A program made the position numbers and the translations under genes. From positions 620,001 to 684,000 of the forward strand of contig NZ_FZOU01000002.1 of NCBI RefSeq assembly GCF_900188085.1: a DNA stretch of 64,000 nucleotides, in the 5' to 3' direction. The notes beneath the pieces are model-generated. The model worked only from the letters and a program-made list of their open reading frames with translations. It ran no database searches and was not told the origin of the DNA. Source of the DNA: Granulicella rosea (lineage in GTDB: Bacteria; Acidobacteriota; Terriglobia; Terriglobales; Acidobacteriaceae). Shown piece after piece: positions 37,605 to 45,025 of this stretch (positions within the stretch are counted from its first letter, which is position 1; each line of letters begins with the position of its first letter).

Positions 37605-38405
37605 ATGTCCCAGATACGCAAGCCCAAGCTCGGCCAGAACTTCCTCGTCGACGACCACGCCCGGCACGCCATCGCCGACGCCCTCGGCGATCTCTCGCAG
37701 CGCACCGTCATCGAGATCGGCCCCGGCCACGGCGCCATCACCGATATCCTCGCCCTGCGAGCCAAACGCGTGATCGCGCTCGAACTTGACCGCTCGCTCG
37801 CCGCTGAACTCACCTTCCGCTTTCGCGAGCAGCCTCACGTTCAGATCGTCGAGACCGACGTCCTGAAGGCCGACCTCGTCGCGCTCGCCGCGGACGAGAC
37901 GGTCGACGTCATCGGCAACCTGCCCTACTACATCACCTCGGACATCCTGCTGAAATTGTTTGCAGCGGCTACGCAAGGCGTTCTGGGACGCGCCGTCCTA
38001 ATGATGCAGCGCGAGGTCGCCGAGCGCGTGTCGGCCCCTCCAGGAATCCGCGACTATGGCCTGCTCTCGGCCACCACGCAGATGTACGCCGAGGTCGACA
38101 ATCTGTTCACCCTGCCGCCGACAGCCTTCAACCCACCGCCCGATGTCTACTCCACCGTCCTGCGCCTGCACTTCGCGCCACGCTTCGCCGAGCTTGGAGT
38201 AGACGCGGCAGGCTTCGATGCGTTCCTGAAGAAATGCTTCGCCCAGAAGCGCAAGACGCTTTCAAACAATCTGCGCTTCGCAGGCGTGGTGCCGGAGACG
38301 ATCGCCTCCAACTGGCCCCCGCAGATCGCTCCACAGGCCCGCGCGGAACAGCTCTCGCTCGAAGACCTCGCGGCGTTGTACAGGGCATTGCGGATCGAGG
38401 GCTGA
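37605..38405 (+). CDS. rsmA: 16S rRNA dimethyladenosine transferase (KsgA)
   Basis: SAM-dependent enzyme dimethylating A1518/A1519 of 16S rRNA during 30S assembly. From ATG 37605 the product is 266 aa and begins with the family's KPKLGQNFLVD. EIGPGHGAIT is the SAM loop (about residue 43), VIGNLPYYIT the catalytic NxPY motif (about residue 110), and FNPPPDVYSTVL and KRKTLSNNLR follow. An in-frame ATG at 37548 lies inside the tandem repeat and is rejected. Confidence 0.96.
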   Translation: MSQIRKPKLGQNFLVDDHARHAIADALGDLSQRTVIEIGPGHGAITDILALRAKRVIALELDRSLAAELTFRFREQPHVQIVETDVLKADLVALAADETVDVIGNLPYYITSDILLKLFAAATQGVLGRAVLMMQREVAERVSAPPGIRDYGLLSATTQMYAEVDNLFTLPPTAFNPPPDVYSTVLRLHFAPRFAELGVDAAGFDAFLKKCFAQKRKTLSNNLRFAGVVPETIASNWPPQIAPQARAEQLSLEDLAALYRALRIEG

Positions 38406-38464
38406 GGCGCACAGTCAGCTTGTAGCCGTCTCTTGCTTGTAACTCTCGACGCTACAAATACACT

Positions 38465-38603
38465 CTGTCATCCTGAGCGAAGCCTTATGCAGTCTTATCG
38501 TATGAGGCGCAGTCGAAGGACCCGCTTCTTTCTCACGGCCGCACGATGTCTCATTCCGCTTCGAACGAAAAGCAGATCCTTCGGCTACGCTCAGGGTGAC
38601 AAG
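38465..38603. repeat. Inverted pair of REP-like repeats after rsmA
   Basis: The left unit reads CTGTCATCCTGAGCGAAGCC (38465-38484), interrupted by 27 bp, then GTCGAAGGACCCGCTTCT. The right unit (38569-38603, minus strand) reads CTTGTCACCCTGAGCGTAGC, then CGAAGGATCTGCTTT. The head-to-head arrangement resembles a BIME block. Confidence 0.75.
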
Positions 38604-38627
38604 CATCTGGGCAGGGACGAGAGAACG

Positions 38628-39302
38628 CTACTGCATCTCTTTCAACCAACGCGCAGCCTTGGTCCGCACCCGCTCCAGCACCTCGGGATCGTTCGCGATC
38701 GCACGCAGCACGGGAGCGATGTTCGCCAGTTCGATGGCGCGCCCGCTCTTCACCGAATCACCGAGCGCGTTGATCTCCGCATCCAGCCCCAGCCGGTCGA
38801 AGCGGCGCTTATGCGCCAGCCGCGCGCCTGCCTGCATCGTCTCCGCGATCGCCTGGAAGGTCTCTGCTGTATCCATCACGCCTTTGTCATCCGAGTAGTT
38901 GAACACGCAGGAGCTTAGCGCCGTTCCAAACATATAACTCAGCTCTTTGCGGCCCGTATTGGCGATGTGCCTGGCCTTCGTCTCGCAGTCTCCCGTGCTT
39001 GCCTTCGCCCCACCGGCGCGCAGGCGCTGCAAGGTCGCTTCGCCGATGACAAGCGTCCGCCAGGCCTTGCCGGCGGGATTCTGCGCCGTCGCCGCCGCAG
39101 GCTCCCAGTAGCCGCCCTTCCCATCGGGATAGACGTCGATCCCCCACTTCGGCACGGCCAGCCCATCCCGTTGAAACTGAAACGAAATCGCCCCCGAAGG
39201 CAGTCCAGCCGACAATCCGCCGGAAGCAGCTACCGATTTCTCCTGCGCGTTCGCGTCAATCGCGCAGAACATCAGCAGACAGGCGAGCAACACACCCCTC
39301 AA
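38628..39302 (-). CDS. Secreted protein of unknown function, downstream of ruvC
   Basis: 224 aa with a signal peptide (GVLLACLLMFCAIDANAQE). Mature-region landmarks are PKWGIDVYPDGKGGYWEP, three conserved-looking Cys (GDCETKARH, SSCVFNYSD) and a helical C-terminus (AIANDPEVLERVRTKAARWL). The start overlaps the ruvC stop by 4 bp, implying coupled translation with a DNA-recombination gene, though the product is exported. No family recognised. Confidence 0.75.
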   Translation of the reverse strand: MRGVLLACLLMFCAIDANAQEKSVAASGGLSAGLPSGAISFQFQRDGLAVPKWGIDVYPDGKGGYWEPAAATAQNPAGKAWRTLVIGEATLQRLRAGGAKASTGDCETKARHIANTGRKELSYMFGTALSSCVFNYSDDKGVMDTAETFQAIAETMQAGARLAHKRRFDRLGLDAEINALGDSVKSGRAIELANIAPVLRAIANDPEVLERVRTKAARWLKEMQ

Positions 39303-39808
39303 CGGCCACCACCTTGCGCAATCAAGCTCTGCGCCGTGTGGATGTGGCAGATCGCGATGGCCAGCGCATCGGCGGCATCGGCCGAATCCGGTGCGACATC
39401 CAACCCAAGCAGCCGCACCACCATGTACTGGACCTGCTCCTTCGCGGCCAGACCGTAGCCGACGACGGCGCTCTTGATCGACAGCGGCGCGTACTCCGCC
39501 ACCGGACGCCCGCAGGTCGCCGCAGCCAGCATCGCCACGCCGCGCACCTGCCCCAGCTTCAACGCGGACTTCGCATTGGCCGAGAAGAAGACCTCCTCGA
39601 TCGCGACGACCTCAGGATCGTGCAGAGTGATCAACGCCGAGAGTTCGGCATAGATCTGCGCCAGCCGCTGCGGCGTCTTATCCCGCTTGCTCAGCCGGAT
39701 CGTCCCCGCGGCGACATGCGCCAGCTTCGGCATCCGCGCCCGCTCGTCCACCTCGACCACACCATAGCCGGTGAACTCCGTTCCGCAATCGATCCCGAAG
39801 ACGCGCAT
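39299..39808 (-). CDS. ruvC: Crossover junction endodeoxyribonuclease RuvC
   Basis: Holliday-junction resolvase. The 169 aa have the four catalytic acids in their expected places: Asp7 in FGIDCGTEFTGYG, Glu in VAIEEVFFS, and the Asp pair in DSADAADALAIAICH. Length is typical. The ATG lies 6 nt after TAGACT. ruvA and ruvB are not adjacent; instead ruvC is coupled to a secreted protein of unknown role. Confidence 0.96.
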   Translation of the reverse strand: MRVFGIDCGTEFTGYGVVEVDERARMPKLAHVAAGTIRLSKRDKTPQRLAQIYAELSALITLHDPEVVAIEEVFFSANAKSALKLGQVRGVAMLAAATCGRPVAEYAPLSIKSAVVGYGLAAKEQVQYMVVRLLGLDVAPDSADAADALAIAICHIHTAQSLIAQGGGR

Positions 39809-39814
39809 GGTGGA

Positions 39815-39820
39815 AGTCTA
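39815..39820 (-). promoter_or_regulatory. -10-like hexamer TAGACT, 6 nt before ruvC start
   Basis: Minus strand reads GGTAGACTTCCACCATGC: TAGACT, six bases, ATG. Confidence 0.45.
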
Positions 39821-40096
39821 CCGCAGTGTCTTCTTCAGTTTGACTTGAACCACACGTGCCCAGACGACTGCACCTATCGAGGCAACAAGCAGGAAAGGCG
39901 TGGCGTAGGAAAGCCATCGCGCATAAACCATCTGTTGATGCATGCGCACCTGACAGGGGCCGTCGCACCATTTCATCCACATCGAATCGCCTGCAGCCAT
40001 TCCCATGCCGACCGCCCCCATGAAGACGGCGGGAGCAGCCAGCAGCAAGCCCAGAGCCAGCATATAAAGCCAAGCCGCCCTGGACCATCGCTTCAC
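39818..40096 (-). CDS. Small membrane protein, unknown function
   Basis: 92 aa with two membrane segments ([21 protein letters not shown] and [18 protein letters not shown]) and a polar loop containing [16 protein letters not shown], whose Cys pair and His residues could bind a metal. The start overlaps the thiG stop by 4 bp, so it is probably translated with thiG. I recognise no family. Confidence 0.7.
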   Translation of the reverse strand: MKRWSRAAWLYMLALGLLLAAPAVFMGAVGMGMAAGDSMWMKWCDGPCQVRMHQQMVYARWLSYATPFLLVASIGAVVWARVVQVKLKKTLR

Positions 40097-40863
40097 TTCG
40101 AAATCCCATCCAGCGGCGAACTAGCCGTAGCATAAAGTCGCCGAGGCATCCGCCCAGCCAGATACGCCTCGCGCCCAGCCCGCACGCCCAAGCCCATCGC
40201 CGAGGCCATCAGCACCGGGTCCTTCGCCCCCGCAATCGCCGTGTTCAGCAACACGCCGTCGAAGCCCATCTCCATCGCCAGCGCGGCATCGGAGGCAGTT
40301 CCAAGGCCCGCATCGACGATCAGCGGAACCTCCGTAATCAACTCACGCAGCATGCGCAGCGCATAGCTGTCCGTGATGCCCAGACCCGTGCCAATCGGCG
40401 CGCCCAACGGCATGACGGCAGCGGCCCCGGCGTCGATCAACCGCTTCGCAAACACGATATCGTCCGACGTATACGGCAGGACGGTGAAGCCTTCCTTCAC
40501 CAGAACGCGCGTCGCCTCAAGCGTCGCCTGCACATCCGGGTAGAGCGTCGGCAGGTCGCCGATGACCTCGATCTTCACCCAGTCCGAAAGCCCCACCTCC
40601 CGCCCCAGCCTTGCGGCGCGGATCGCCTCGTCGGCCGTGTAGCAGCCGGCGGTGTTCGGCAGCAGAAAGTACTTTGCCGGATCGATGTAGTCCAGCAGCG
40701 ACTCGCTCGACCGGTCCAGATTCACCCGCCGCACCGCGACCGTCACCATCTCCGCGCCCGAGGCCGCAATCGCATCCCGCGTCTCCGGTCCATCCTTGTA
40801 CTTCCCCGTCCCCACGATCAGCCGCGAGGAAAACTCTTTGCCAGCAATGACCAACGAATCCAT
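40093..40863 (-). CDS. thiG: Thiazole synthase
   Basis: Forms the thiazole phosphate of thiamine from 1-deoxyxylulose 5-phosphate, dehydroglycine and ThiS-thiocarboxylate. The 256-aa TIM barrel shows the Schiff-base lysine in WVKIEVIGD (about residue 95), [22 protein letters not shown] and the phosphate-binding [17 protein letters not shown]. No thiS, thiF or thiH is adjacent. The ATG is 6 nt after TAGAAT. Overlaps the downstream small membrane gene by 4 bp. Confidence 0.96.
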   Translation of the reverse strand: MDSLVIAGKEFSSRLIVGTGKYKDGPETRDAIAASGAEMVTVAVRRVNLDRSSESLLDYIDPAKYFLLPNTAGCYTADEAIRAARLGREVGLSDWVKIEVIGDLPTLYPDVQATLEATRVLVKEGFTVLPYTSDDIVFAKRLIDAGAAAVMPLGAPIGTGLGITDSYALRMLRELITEVPLIVDAGLGTASDAALAMEMGFDGVLLNTAIAGAKDPVLMASAMGLGVRAGREAYLAGRMPRRLYATASSPLDGISK

Positions 40864-40869
40864 AGGCTT

Positions 40870-40875
40870 ATTCTA
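40870..40875 (-). promoter_or_regulatory. -10-like hexamer TAGAAT, 6 nt before thiG start
   Basis: Minus strand reads GACTAGAATAAGCCTATGGA. There is no thiamine-riboswitch-like leader, as no leader can exist at this spacing. Confidence 0.5.
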
Positions 40876-40892
40876 GTCGCTTCGGCGGAAAC

Positions 40893-40930
40893 AGAAAGGC
40901 CCGCAGCTCAAACGAGCTGCGGGCCTTTCT
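40893..40930. terminator. 17-bp perfect hairpin with flanking A/T runs
   Basis: AGAAAGGCCCGCAGCTC (40893-40909), loop AAAC, then the exact complement (40914-40930). The CCTTTCT end on either strand makes it a good terminator. It probably ends the csoR-small ORF transcript running leftwards. Confidence 0.85.
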
Positions 40931-40955
40931 GGCGGTGAACTGTTGAGATTGACCT

Positions 40956-40983
40956 GAGGCGTCCACACTCTGAAGTGGGCCTC
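40956..40983. repeat. Imperfect hairpin related to the 31328-31382 repeat
   Basis: GAGGCGTCCAC and GTGGGCCTC form an imperfect stem. The flank GTGGGCCTCG-C ... GA-CTGCA matches the region after 31376. Confidence 0.45.
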
Positions 40984-41029
40984 GGCGGAGAACTGCATTT
41001 GAAAACGCCAGGACTAGAGCTGTGACGCC

Positions 41030-41101
41030 CTAAGCCTCAGTCACCTCACGTACCGTGTTGATCGTGCAACTGTTACTGTCAATTTTCATAGGCTGGATCA
41101 T
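41030..41101 (-). CDS. Candidate 23-residue small ORF downstream of csoR
   Basis: Minus-strand ORF MIQPMKIDSNSCTINTVREV then TEA. An exact AAAGGAGG lies directly before the first ATG (41101) and 12 nt before the second (41089). The second start gives a 19-residue peptide. It begins 58 nt after the csoR stop, and a strong terminator follows 100 nt later. It contains one Cys and no hydrophobic stretch. Coding status is inferred from the ribosome-binding site and position only. Confidence 0.4.
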   Translation of the reverse strand: MIQPMKIDSNSCTINTVREVTEA

Positions 41102-41159
41102 CCTCCTTTCCCGTGTAGACAAACGATAACTCTTCGGTAAATAGACGTCAAGCGGCGCA

Positions 41160-41429
41160 CTACTTCAGGTACGCCCTCACCAGGTCGATGATCTCCTCGC
41201 CCAGCTCCGGCGTCAGCGGCGCAGCGCCGTCGGCCAGCAGATGCAGACGCACATGATCCTCCAGCACCTCGGCCATCAGCGAGTTGATGCCGCCCCGCAC
41301 CGCCGCCAGCAGCATCAGCACCTTGGTGCAATCGTGCTCCTCGGACAACGCCCGCTTCACCGTCTCCATCTGACCCTGCACACGCTTCACCCGGTTCAAC
41401 AGCTTGGTCCGTTCCCTGTCCGTATGCAT
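41160..41429 (-). CDS. CsoR/RcnR-family metal-responsive repressor
   Basis: 89-aa all-helical DUF156 repressor. The start MHTDRERTKLLNRVKRVQGQ is typical. Potential ligands His2, Cys34, His59 and His63 (HDCTK; EDHVRLH) match the HCHH fingerprint of RcnR-type nickel/cobalt sensors better than the CHC set of copper CsoR. A palindromic GC-tract operator lies 26 nt upstream, between it and the divergent porin gene, so it likely represses itself and the porin. The inducer is inferred; formaldehyde-sensing FrmR relatives are the alternative. Confidence 0.88.
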   Translation of the reverse strand: MHTDRERTKLLNRVKRVQGQMETVKRALSEEHDCTKVLMLLAAVRGGINSLMAEVLEDHVRLHLLADGAAPLTPELGEEIIDLVRAYLK

Positions 41430-41455
41430 CTTTATCCTCTTTTAGCTCCAGCTTG

Positions 41456-41472
41456 ATACCCTAGGGGGGTAT
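41456..41472. promoter_or_regulatory. CsoR/RcnR-type operator
   Basis: ATACCCTAGGGGGGTAT: ATACC/GGTAT arms around a G/C tract, the pattern bound by CsoR-family tetramers. It lies in the divergent region between the regulator and the porin. Confidence 0.7.
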
Positions 41473-41519
41473 ACTACATACAACGATCCGCGATCCTCGC
41501 AAGAAATGAACGAAGCGCC

Positions 41520-42968
41520 ATGCCGATTCTCACTCTATTCAAACATCTGCGCGATGATGTCGTATCCATGACCAAGCGCCCCGTCCTGACGCCGCTGCTG
41601 CTGCTCGCCCTCTGCGCCCCGCCGGCGCTCGCCCAGGACGCCCCCACGCCCGCCGCCCCCGCTACCGAGCCGGTGACCATCTTCCCGCACCCGGACGCCG
41701 CGCGCTACTTCGTCGCCGGACAGGCGAACATCATCCTTCAGGGCCACACGCCGTTCCACTCCCCCTACGAGGGCGACAACAGCTTCCTCAGCCGTGGCGA
41801 GTACAAGACCTCGCTCGTCGGCACACTCTTCATGGGCTTCCAGGTCGTCAGGAATCCTCGCTGGGCCACCGACATCCTCGTCGACGAAGAGTCCGCCGGC
41901 GGCCGCGGCGACTCCGAAGCGCTCGGCCTGGCCGGCTTCACCAATCTGGACGTCGTCCGCAATCCGAGCCTCGGTTCGACGCCCTATCTCGCCCGCTACG
42001 AACTGCACCAGGTCATCGGCCTTTCAAGCAAGAACGTCGACGTCGAACGCACGCCGTTCTCGCTCGAAACCAGCCTGCCCGAGCGCCGGCTGGAGTTTCA
42101 CTTCGGCAAGATGGGCCTGCCCGACTTCCTCGACCAGAACTCCATCGGAACCGACTCGCACCTGCAGTTCCTCAACTGGACCACCGACAATAACGGCGCA
42201 TGGGACTACGCCGCCGACACGCGCGGCTACACCACCGGCATGGTCGCCGAGTACACCGACCACGCCTTCACCCTGCGCTACGCCCTCGCCATGCTGCCCA
42301 CCGTGCCGAACGGCATCGACCTCGACACCAGCTTTCGCCGCGCCAGCGGACAGAACTGGGAGCTCGAGCACCGCCACGAGGCTTTGCCCTTTCTGCCGAA
42401 GCGCAAAGGCGCCGTCCGGCTGCTCGGTTATCGCAACCAGGCCAACATGGGCGTCTACCGCACGCAGAACCAGCTCTTCCTCGCCGGCAAGACCGCCACG
42501 CCCGACATCGACGCCCACGCTCTTCACCCCACGGTCAAGTACGGCTTCGGCCTGAACGCCGAGCAGGAGCTGACCGAAAACCTCCGCATCTTCGGCCGCT
42601 TCGGCTGGAACGAAGGACAGCACGAAAGCTGGGCCTACACCGAGGTCGACCAGACGATCGAGTTCGGCGGCGACTACGCCATGAAGGATCTGCTGCACCG
42701 CGCGAACGACAAGGCCGGCATCGCCTTCGTCACCAACGCGATCAAGCGCGACCATCAGGCGTATCTCAAGCTCGGCGGCAAGGGCTTCATCCTGGGCGAC
42801 GGCAATCTGGACTACGCCCGCGAAGACATCCTCGAGGGCTACTACAACCTGCACGCCTGGCGCGGCGTCTTCTACGCGCTGGATATGCAGTTCATCGAGC
42901 ACCCCGGCTACAACCAGGCCCGCGGGCCGGTGCCGGTGGGGTCGATCCGGATGCACGTGGATTTTTAG
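41520..42968 (+). CDS. OprB-like carbohydrate/solute porin
   Basis: 482 aa outer-membrane beta-barrel. A signal peptide (VLTPLLLLALCAPPALAQD) is found at residues ~22-40; ATG 41568 would place it at the N-terminus and may be the real start. The mature chain has many amphipathic beta strands (RLEFHFGKMGLPDFLDQNS, GRFGWNEGQHESWAYTEVDQ) and ends in HVDF, a C-terminal aromatic as in barrel proteins; the layout fits the OprB family. The divergent CsoR/RcnR regulator and shared operator suggest metal-controlled expression, so metal or metal-chelate passage is possible. Confidence 0.8.
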   Translation: MPILTLFKHLRDDVVSMTKRPVLTPLLLLALCAPPALAQDAPTPAAPATEPVTIFPHPDAARYFVAGQANIILQGHTPFHSPYEGDNSFLSRGEYKTSLVGTLFMGFQVVRNPRWATDILVDEESAGGRGDSEALGLAGFTNLDVVRNPSLGSTPYLARYELHQVIGLSSKNVDVERTPFSLETSLPERRLEFHFGKMGLPDFLDQNSIGTDSHLQFLNWTTDNNGAWDYAADTRGYTTGMVAEYTDHAFTLRYALAMLPTVPNGIDLDTSFRRASGQNWELEHRHEALPFLPKRKGAVRLLGYRNQANMGVYRTQNQLFLAGKTATPDIDAHALHPTVKYGFGLNAEQELTENLRIFGRFGWNEGQHESWAYTEVDQTIEFGGDYAMKDLLHRANDKAGIAFVTNAIKRDHQAYLKLGGKGFILGDGNLDYAREDILEGYYNLHAWRGVFYALDMQFIEHPGYNQARGPVPVGSIRMHVDF

Positions 42969-43004
42969 GCTTTCCACGGCGCACGGATTTGTAGCCGCTT
43001 TTGT

Positions 43005-43038
43005 TTGTCATCCTTCGCGAAGCGGAGGATCTGCTTTT
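43005..43038 (+). repeat. REP-like repeat copy between porin and prepilin peptidase
   Basis: TTGTCATCCTTCGCGAAGCG then GAGGATCTGCTTTT; differs from the 29069-29102 copy only at the end. It overlaps the expected -35 zone of the next gene. Confidence 0.8.
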
Positions 43039-43047
43039 CGTCCCGCC

Positions 43048-43053
43048 TATACT
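43048..43053 (+). promoter_or_regulatory. -10-like hexamer TATACT, 6 nt before the prepilin peptidase start
   Basis: GCCTATACTGATCCAGTGAC: TATACT, six bases, GTG 43060. Confidence 0.5.
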
Positions 43054-43059
43054 GATCCA

Positions 43060-44007
43060 GTGACTCCCATATGGATCTACGAGGTCTTCGGCGCCATCCT
43101 CGGCCTCTGCTTCGGCAGCTTTTTGAACGTCTGCATCGGCCGCATCCCTCACGGCGAAAGCATCGTCAAGCCGCGCTCCCGCTGCCCCGAATGCCGCCAC
43201 GAAATTCGCTGGTTTGACAATGTGCCGCTGCTGAGCTGGATTCTCCTCCGCGCGCGCTGCCGCGACTGCAAGGCGTCGATCTCGTGGCAATACCCGCTGG
43301 TGGAGCTCGCGACGGGCGTGTGGTTCACCGAAGTAGGCAACCGGATGTGGCACGCGTGGTGGGTCAACGGATATCTCCCCGCCATGCGCGATTTCAGCCA
43401 GGGCAGCATCCTCACCCTCGACGCGCTCGGCCTCGCCATCCTGGGCTTCCTCCTCATCGGCCTGATCGTCATGGACTGGCAGACCTTCACCCTGCCCAAC
43501 GCCTTCACCTTCTCGGGCATCGCGGCGGGAATCTTCCTCGTCTGCACCCAGGCCATCTTCCTCGGACCGACCGACGACCAGATCGTCCTCAACTCCGCCC
43601 ACCAGCTCCGCCTGCGCAGCCCCGGCAGCTTCGCCTCGCGCGGCAACGTCTTCCTCACCGGGCCGGAGGCGCTCATCTTCGGCCGGCTGGCCGCAATCGT
43701 GGGAGTTGTCCTGCTACTTCTGGCGGTACGCTGGCTCTACAAGCTGCTCCGCCACCGCGACGGCATGGGTCTGGGCGACGTCAAGCTGCTGGCCATGATT
43801 GCAGCCTTCCTCGGCTTCTGGCCGTCGATCCTCGCGCTCTTTGCCGGCGTGGTGCTCGCGACCTTCTACGCGGTCTGGCTGCTGGCCCGAAAGCAGGCAA
43901 ACGCACTCACCCGGCTTCCCTTCGGCAGCTTCCTGGGCATTGGCGGACTGGTCAGCGCGCTCTGTGGGCCGGGGTTGATCGACTGGTATATGGGACTGTT
44001 TCGGTAG
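43060..44007 (+). CDS. pilD: Prepilin peptidase / N-methyltransferase (A24 family)
   Basis: 315-aa polytopic membrane protease that cleaves and N-methylates type IV pilin-like precursors. The N-terminal cytoplasmic domain has both zinc-binding Cys pairs (CPECRHE and CRDCKAS). The two catalytic aspartates lie in LIVMDWQTFTLPN (about residue 141) and GLGDVKLLAMIAAFLG (about residue 242). GTG start fixed by position after TATACT. No pilin genes are nearby. A longer loop (about residues 165-215) than in model enzymes is present. Confidence 0.93.
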   Translation: MTPIWIYEVFGAILGLCFGSFLNVCIGRIPHGESIVKPRSRCPECRHEIRWFDNVPLLSWILLRARCRDCKASISWQYPLVELATGVWFTEVGNRMWHAWWVNGYLPAMRDFSQGSILTLDALGLAILGFLLIGLIVMDWQTFTLPNAFTFSGIAAGIFLVCTQAIFLGPTDDQIVLNSAHQLRLRSPGSFASRGNVFLTGPEALIFGRLAAIVGVVLLLLAVRWLYKLLRHRDGMGLGDVKLLAMIAAFLGFWPSILALFAGVVLATFYAVWLLARKQANALTRLPFGSFLGIGGLVSALCGPGLIDWYMGLFR

Positions 44008-44071
44008 GAATTCGTGTCACCAACAAATTCGGTTTTTGATACGTTATCAACGGCTTATCGCCGCACAAAAC

Positions 44072-44100
44072 TTGACACTGGACAGCCACACTCCTAACCT
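44072..44100 (+). promoter_or_regulatory. Promoter of the nuo operon
   Basis: TTGACA (44072-44077), 17-bp spacer, TAACCT (44095-44100). The nuoA ATG follows after 11 nt, so the 5' leader would be only a few bases. This is the clearest full -35/-10 promoter in the window. Confidence 0.6.
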
Positions 44101-44111
44101 CAAGACTGGCC

Positions 44112-44519
44112 ATGCAGACATATCCCTACATCTGGCAATACCTTCCTCTCGTGCTCCAGGTCCTGGTCGCCATCGGTCTGGCGGGCGGCATGGTTGGGGC
44201 GAGCTTCCTCATCGGCAAGCATAAGAACTCCCGCACCAAGGGCGGCGCCTACGAGTGCGGCATGGACCCCGTCGGCGACGCGCGCGGACGCTTCTCGGTC
44301 CGCTTCTACATGGTTGCCATGCTGTTCATTCTGTTCGACGTAGAGGCCGTCTTCATGCTCCCCTGGGCGGTCATCTTCAAGCAGCTTCCGGCCATCACGG
44401 GCAACCACATGTTCGGCTTCTGGGAGATGTTCGTGTACCTGCTCTTCGTCGCCGTCGGCCTCTTCTACGTCTGGAAGAAGGGCATTCTGGACTGGGCCAA
44501 CGATAAGGGAGACCTGTAA
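44112..44519 (+). CDS. nuoA: NADH-quinone oxidoreductase subunit A
   Basis: 135-aa membrane subunit of complex I that helps shape the quinone-binding region. Three membrane segments and the signature KGGAYECGMDPVGDARGRFS, then VRFYMVAMLFILFDVEAVF, are present. It is the first gene of a 15.4-kb operon; nuoC follows 2 bp after its stop instead of nuoB, which is missing. No Shine-Dalgarno sequence is visible upstream, in line with a leaderless start. Confidence 0.96.
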   Translation: MQTYPYIWQYLPLVLQVLVAIGLAGGMVGASFLIGKHKNSRTKGGAYECGMDPVGDARGRFSVRFYMVAMLFILFDVEAVFMLPWAVIFKQLPAITGNHMFGFWEMFVYLLFVAVGLFYVWKKGILDWANDKGDL

Positions 44520-44521
44520 CC

Positions 44522-45025
44522 ATGTACGAACCCGCATCCAAAATCTCGGGCACGGAAGCCGTCTTCGCACACCTGATGGCGAACGAGTATGAGCATCCCG
44601 CCGTCGCCGCCTTCAAGACGCTCGCCACCGACGCCAAGTTCGACCGCGCCGAGCTGACCATCACGGTCGCCGCCGAGAACATCGTCGCCGCCGCCGAAGC
44701 CGCCAAGGCCGCCGGTTACAACTTCCTCGAAGACGTCACGTGCCTCGACTGGTACCCGTCCGAGCCGCGCTTCCGCGTCACCTACCACATCCTCTCGCAC
44801 AAGCTGAAGTCGCGCCTGCGCCTCGGCGTCGAGCTCGGCTCGGACGCGGCGTCGCTCGACTCCATCACCGGCGTCTGGCCCTCGGCGAACTTCTACGAAC
44901 GCGAGGTCTTCGACCTCTTCGGCGTTCACTTCAACGGCCATCCCAACCTCGTCCGCATCATGATGCCCGAGGACTGGAACGGTCATCCCCTGCGCAAGGA
45001 CTACCCCGTGGAGGGCTACCGCTAA
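44522..45025 (+). CDS. nuoC: NADH-quinone oxidoreductase subunit C
   Basis: 167-aa hydrophilic subunit of the complex I connecting arm. Recognised by DVTCLDWYPSEPRFRVTYHI, then WPSANFYEREVFDLFGVHF and the C-terminal HPLRKDYPVEGYR. It is a separate protein, not fused to NuoD as in E. coli. The stop overlaps the nuoD start (TAATG). The position directly after nuoA shows nuoB is not part of this operon. Confidence 0.96.
   Translation: MYEPASKISGTEAVFAHLMANEYEHPAVAAFKTLATDAKFDRAELTITVAAENIVAAAEAAKAAGYNFLEDVTCLDWYPSEPRFRVTYHILSHKLKSRLRLGVELGSDAASLDSITGVWPSANFYEREVFDLFGVHFNGHPNLVRIMMPEDWNGHPLRKDYPVEGYR

Noticed and set aside
40864-41159. Thiamine riboswitch upstream of thiG
   Set aside because: The -10-like TAGAAT is 6 nt before the ATG, leaving no leader, and no TPP-box-like sequence is seen.
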